This document shows positions 61,171-64,000 of a DNA stretch of 64,000 nucleotides, piece by piece (the first letter of the stretch is position 1; each line of letters begins with the position of its first letter). Location of the stretch: contig JAZQEG010000013.1 in the NCBI GenBank assembly GCA_045538875.1, positions 1 through 64,000 of the forward strand. Direction: 5' to 3'. A model generated the notes under the pieces. That model was not told the DNA's origin, made no database searches, and saw only the letters and a program-made list of their open reading frames with translations. This stretch comes from RGIG4708 sp045538875 (GTDB lineage: Bacteria; Bacillota; Clostridia; UMGS1810). The position numbers and the translations under genes are program-made.

Positions 61171-61596
61171 CTATTCGCTCAAAAATGTAAGCAGTTTGTC
61201 TATGCCGATATTTTCTTTTGCGGAAACAAAAAATATATCCTTACAGCCTGCCAGCCTCAACCACTGCGCCGCTCTCTCTGGGTTTGCCTCCTCGTGATCA
61301 ATTTTGGTTACAATGCCTATAACAGGCCTTGTTGCCTGACACACACAATTTGGCGAATACAGCGAAAACGGCTCTGTTGCACTCATCAAAAGCCCTATAA
61401 CATCTGCCTCGTACGAGTAAATTGCAAGAGCCCAAGCCAGCTCTTTTGTCTGAATGTATTCCCCGGGGGTATCAATTATTATGTCATGGTAATTTACATA
61501 CTGCGTTTTGTGATATTGTATGTTATTGCCTTTAAGCACCTGTGTGAGCGTGGTTTTGCCGGCCTCGCTCCTGCCTATTAAAATTATCTTTTTCAT
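61171..61596 (-). CDS. EutP/PduV-family GTPase-like protein
   Basis: A 141-residue small P-loop protein: LIGRSEAGKTTLTQVLKG (Walker A), IIDTPGEYIQTK (switch II), IVTKIDH (NKxD-like) and FVSAKENIG. EutP/PduV are linked to compartment positioning or acetate-kinase activity in other systems. It overlaps the PduU-like stop (ATGA). Confidence 0.9.
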   Translation of the reverse strand: MKKIILIGRSEAGKTTLTQVLKGNNIQYHKTQYVNYHDIIIDTPGEYIQTKELAWALAIYSYEADVIGLLMSATEPFSLYSPNCVCQATRPVIGIVTKIDHEEANPERAAQWLRLAGCKDIFFVSAKENIGIDKLLTFLSE

Positions 61597-61985
61597 GTTT
61601 TTGTAATGTCACACACAGTAAACCCAAGAGCATCACGGCTGTAATCGGCAACTGCCTTAAGGGCTGTGTCTACCTCAGATACTGTACCTGTTATAATAAG
61701 TGTACCACTAAATCGGTCTACAAAGCCTACCTCACTGCCCGATGACTTCATAGCTATGTCGGCTGCAATAATTGCAGTTTCGCTTGGTGACATTGTTATA
61801 ATGCCGATTGCTGCTTTTGAGTAATCTTTGGCAGGGTCAAGGCCAAGCTTTTTGTACAAAATTTTATCGGGGTTTGCAATAACATGCGCAAGGGTAATCT
61901 GCTTACCGGGTACAAGCTCCTGAATAATGCGCAGCTTGTCTTTTATGTCGATGTCATTGCTTGTAAGTTTTTGTTTTATATCCAA
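61593..61985 (-). CDS. PduU/EutS-like circularly permuted BMC shell protein
   Basis: A 130-residue BMC protein with an N-terminal strand region (QELVPGKQITLAHVIANPD) before the core (AAIGIITMSPSETAIIAADI), the permuted order of PduU/EutS. Starts with TTG at 61985 after AGGAGGG. Its hexamer usually carries a six-stranded barrel over the pore. Confidence 0.9.
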   Translation of the reverse strand: MDIKQKLTSNDIDIKDKLRIIQELVPGKQITLAHVIANPDKILYKKLGLDPAKDYSKAAIGIITMSPSETAIIAADIAMKSSGSEVGFVDRFSGTLIITGTVSEVDTALKAVADYSRDALGFTVCDITKT

Positions 61986-61989
61986 GTTA

Positions 61990-62790
61990 TTACCCTCCTA
62001 TCATACAACTTAACCCCTCGGCCTGTGCAATGCGTTTAAATATTTGCATCTTTTCACTCGGTATAAGGGGCGCATCACCCATTTTGTACTCCCTGCCAAG
62101 CCCTTTGTATTTGTCTAAGCCAAGGCGGTGATACGGCAGCAGGTGTATTTTGCTTACATTTGGAAGTGACGCTGTAAATTTTGCAATATCGCGTATTTCC
62201 TCCTCTGTGTCATTAAAGCCAGGGATTACAGGAACGCGTATAATAAGCTCTTTTGCATCAATAGCAATTTTTTTGGCATTTTCGAGTATAAGTTCATTGG
62301 GTGCACCGGTAAACTCTTTGTGTTTGGCGCTGTTTATGTGCTTTATATCCATCAGATACAAATCGAGGTACGGGAGCAGCTTTTGTACTTTGTCGTAGCT
62401 TGCACAGCCTGTAGACTCTAATGCAGTGTTTATACCGCTTGCCTTTGCTGCCCTTAAAAGTGCCCCGGCAAAATCTGCCTGATAAAGACTCTCACCGCCC
62501 GAAAGTGTAATGCCCCCGCCCGAGCGTCTGTAATATGCACGGTCACGCTCCACAATTTGCATAACATCGCGGACAGTAACATCCTCGCCCATTGTTTTAA
62601 CCTTGCCGCCCATTTGCATCTGCTCGATGTCATAATTTTGCGATTCGGGGTTGCAGCACCATCTGCATCGAAGAAAGCAGCCTTTTAAAAACACTATTGT
62701 GCGTATGCCAGGCCCGTCATGAACAGAAAAACGCTGAATGTCAAATATTCTTCCCTTTGTATCCAGATAGCTGTTATCTGTATATTCCAT
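61990..62790 (-). CDS. Glycyl radical enzyme activase (radical SAM)
   Basis: A 266-residue radical SAM protein. GCFLRCRWCCNPESQ supplies the CxxxCxxC cluster; GGGITLSGGESLYQ and DLYLMDIKH are activase motifs. The extra ferredoxin-like insertion found in many activases is absent. It installs the glycyl radical on the dehydratase encoded directly upstream. TTGGAG precedes the ATG. Confidence 0.93.
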   Translation of the reverse strand: MEYTDNSYLDTKGRIFDIQRFSVHDGPGIRTIVFLKGCFLRCRWCCNPESQNYDIEQMQMGGKVKTMGEDVTVRDVMQIVERDRAYYRRSGGGITLSGGESLYQADFAGALLRAAKASGINTALESTGCASYDKVQKLLPYLDLYLMDIKHINSAKHKEFTGAPNELILENAKKIAIDAKELIIRVPVIPGFNDTEEEIRDIAKFTASLPNVSKIHLLPYHRLGLDKYKGLGREYKMGDAPLIPSEKMQIFKRIAQAEGLSCMIGG

Positions 62791-62808
62791 AGTTAATCTC
62801 CAATTGAA

Positions 62809-64000
62809 TTAAAATCCTTTTTGTTCGGTTCGGTTAATAATGTCGTCCTGCAGTGATTTTGAAAGTGTTACAAAAAGCGCACTGTAGCCTGCAACACGCA
62901 CGCAAAGTCCCTGATAATTTTCGGGGTGTGCCTGAGCATCGCGCAGTGTTTCGCGGCTGACAACATTAAACTGAACATGGCTGCCCTTTTGGTCAAAGTA
63001 GGCTCTTACAAGAGCAACAAAGCTTTCAAGGCCGGGTGCACCCTCAAGTGCTGACGGGTGAAACTTCATATTATAAAGTGTACCGTTGGATGCAATAAAG
63101 TGGTCTAGCTTTGATACAGAGTTTGCACCTGCCGTAGGGCCGTTAACATCCTTGCCTGCCGTTGGCGAAACGCCGTCGGCAACTGGTGTGTATGCGTATC
63201 TGCCATCGGGAGTTGCTCCCGTTTGAGCACCAAGAGGTACATTTGCGGATACAGGGTAAAGCCCCGCCTGAAACCTGCCGCCTCGTGGATTTGTGTATTT
63301 TTCAACAGGTTTGGTGTAGGTGTAGGCTACATCACGGGCAAGCATATCAACCTCATCAATGTCGTTACCATATTTAGGCAGCTCATCTATCATATCTTTA
63401 ATTGCAGCATACTGAGGGTTACCGCTGTTGCCAAGGTGGCTCTTAACTTGCTTAAAAATGCTTGCAATTTCACTTTCGCTAACTTGTATACCCTTTTGGA
63501 CAAGTGATTTTGCAACTGCAACAGTAAGCTCTTGTGCTCTATCTGAGCTGCTATCCTTGCCAAAGTTGTGAGCAAGTGCCTGCTTAAGATCAACAAGTGT
63601 AAACCTTTTTTGCTCAAACACAAGCTTTTTGATTGCATACAGCGAGTCGGCCATATTTGCAACGCCAAAGCCCTGAGGGCCTGTAAAGTTGTAAATGGCA
63701 CCGCCCTCCTGCACGCTTTTGCCTCTGCCTATACAATCCTCTATCATACTCGATTCAAAAGGAAGAGGGCAGCGTCTTGCATGAGCACTGTCAACTGCAT
63801 TGTCTGCATTAACCATAAGAGCAATCATATATTCTATTTGCTTTTTATACGCATCATAAAATTCTTCAAAGGTTTGCATATCGGCAACATTGCCTGTTTG
63901 AATACCAACAAGCTTGCCGTTGTCATAGCCGTTAGAAAACACAAGCTCAAGCGGCCTTAACATATTAAAAAATGCCGAATCGTGCCAACCATCTGTTTTG
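62809..64000 (-). CDS. Glycyl radical diol dehydratase, C-terminal part (start beyond window)
   Basis: The frame is open to the right edge (397 codons visible). It begins KTDGWHDSAFFNMLRPLELV, the stretch just after the active-site Cys in glycerol/propanediol dehydratases; the Cys itself lies outside. Near the C-terminus GLCVRVAGYSALFVTL holds the radical Gly. It should dehydrate 1,2-propanediol to propionaldehyde without B12. It is the most upstream visible gene of the operon. Confidence 0.92.
   Translation of the reverse strand, partial: KTDGWHDSAFFNMLRPLELVFSNGYDNGKLVGIQTGNVADMQTFEEFYDAYKKQIEYMIALMVNADNAVDSAHARRCPLPFESSMIEDCIGRGKSVQEGGAIYNFTGPQGFGVANMADSLYAIKKLVFEQKRFTLVDLKQALAHNFGKDSSSDRAQELTVAVAKSLVQKGIQVSESEIASIFKQVKSHLGNSGNPQYAAIKDMIDELPKYGNDIDEVDMLARDVAYTYTKPVEKYTNPRGGRFQAGLYPVSANVPLGAQTGATPDGRYAYTPVADGVSPTAGKDVNGPTAGANSVSKLDHFIASNGTLYNMKFHPSALEGAPGLESFVALVRAYFDQKGSHVQFNVVSRETLRDAQAHPENYQGLCVRVAGYSALFVTLSKSLQDDIINRTEQKGF

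Overview
The window looks like a chromosome segment of an AT-rich, anaerobic, spore-forming Clostridia-type Firmicute, probably from a gut or fermentative habitat. The evidence is consistent AGGAGG-type ribosome binding sites, TTGATT-N17-TATAAT promoters, a SipL-like DUF3794/LysM spore-coat protein, Mini-RNase III next to cysS, split transketolase, a class A RNase P RNA, and a glycyl-radical-enzyme microcompartment. No genus can be named from the sequence alone.

Layout. 1-6.3 kb: a leftward cell-surface operon encoding an O-antigen-ligase-like membrane protein, a stalk/cohesin/dockerin protein and a cohesin/MBG-repeat protein cut by the window edge. 6.3-11.3 kb: an accessory region with a decayed TetR gene, a 238-bp segment carrying a promoter and bounded by perfect 23-bp inverted repeats beside a tyrosine recombinase, a class III cyclase-like protein, an AAA/DUF4143 ATPase and a tRNA-Leu 3'-end remnant. 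11.3-31.3 kb: mostly housekeeping genes: ABC exporter, argF, the SipL-like gene, a CapD-type sugar dehydratase, cysS-mrnC-transketolase, small membrane proteins, HtrA, and an apgM-permease-two-component operon. 31.5-36.4 kb: galE, a RepA_N-domain gene facing five tandem 22-bp iteron-like repeats, an HPr-like protein, a lipoprotein, duplicated intergenic repeats and an AMIN/amidase_3 cell-wall hydrolase. 36.6-42.6 kb: ruvCAB, argG and argH with ArgR-like boxes, a ribbon-helix-helix protein and rnpB. 42.6-48.5 kb: an amino-sugar cluster (kinase, nagA, nagB, acetyltransferase) headed by a phosphoglucosamine mutase carrying an N-terminal Xre-type DNA-binding domain. 48.5-50.4 kb: a Nif3-like gene, trmK and a hairpin/ATATCGAG repeat array. 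50.4-64 kb: a leftward fucose/rhamnose-type microcompartment operon that continues past the right edge.

How the genes work together. In the microcompartment operon, rhamnulokinase and fuculose-phosphate aldolase feed lactaldehyde/1,2-propanediol to the glycyl radical dehydratase and its activase. Propionaldehyde is then handled by CoA-acylating aldehyde dehydrogenase, PduL, alcohol dehydrogenase and the PduS/PduT redox module. The shell comprises two BMC-H, one BMC-P, two tandem-BMC and one PduU-like protein. Five cargo enzymes carry a similar short amphipathic terminal helix.

The most unusual observations are: (1) the HTH-GlmM fusion; (2) a candidate invertible promoter/terminator switch upstream of the surface operon; (3) a BMC-H gene with a Lys/Ala-rich N-terminal extension and a perfect internal ribosome binding site, predicting two shell isoforms; (4) plasmid-like iterons facing a stand-alone RepA_N-domain gene and an HPr-like gene; (5) a class III cyclase-like protein in the accessory region.
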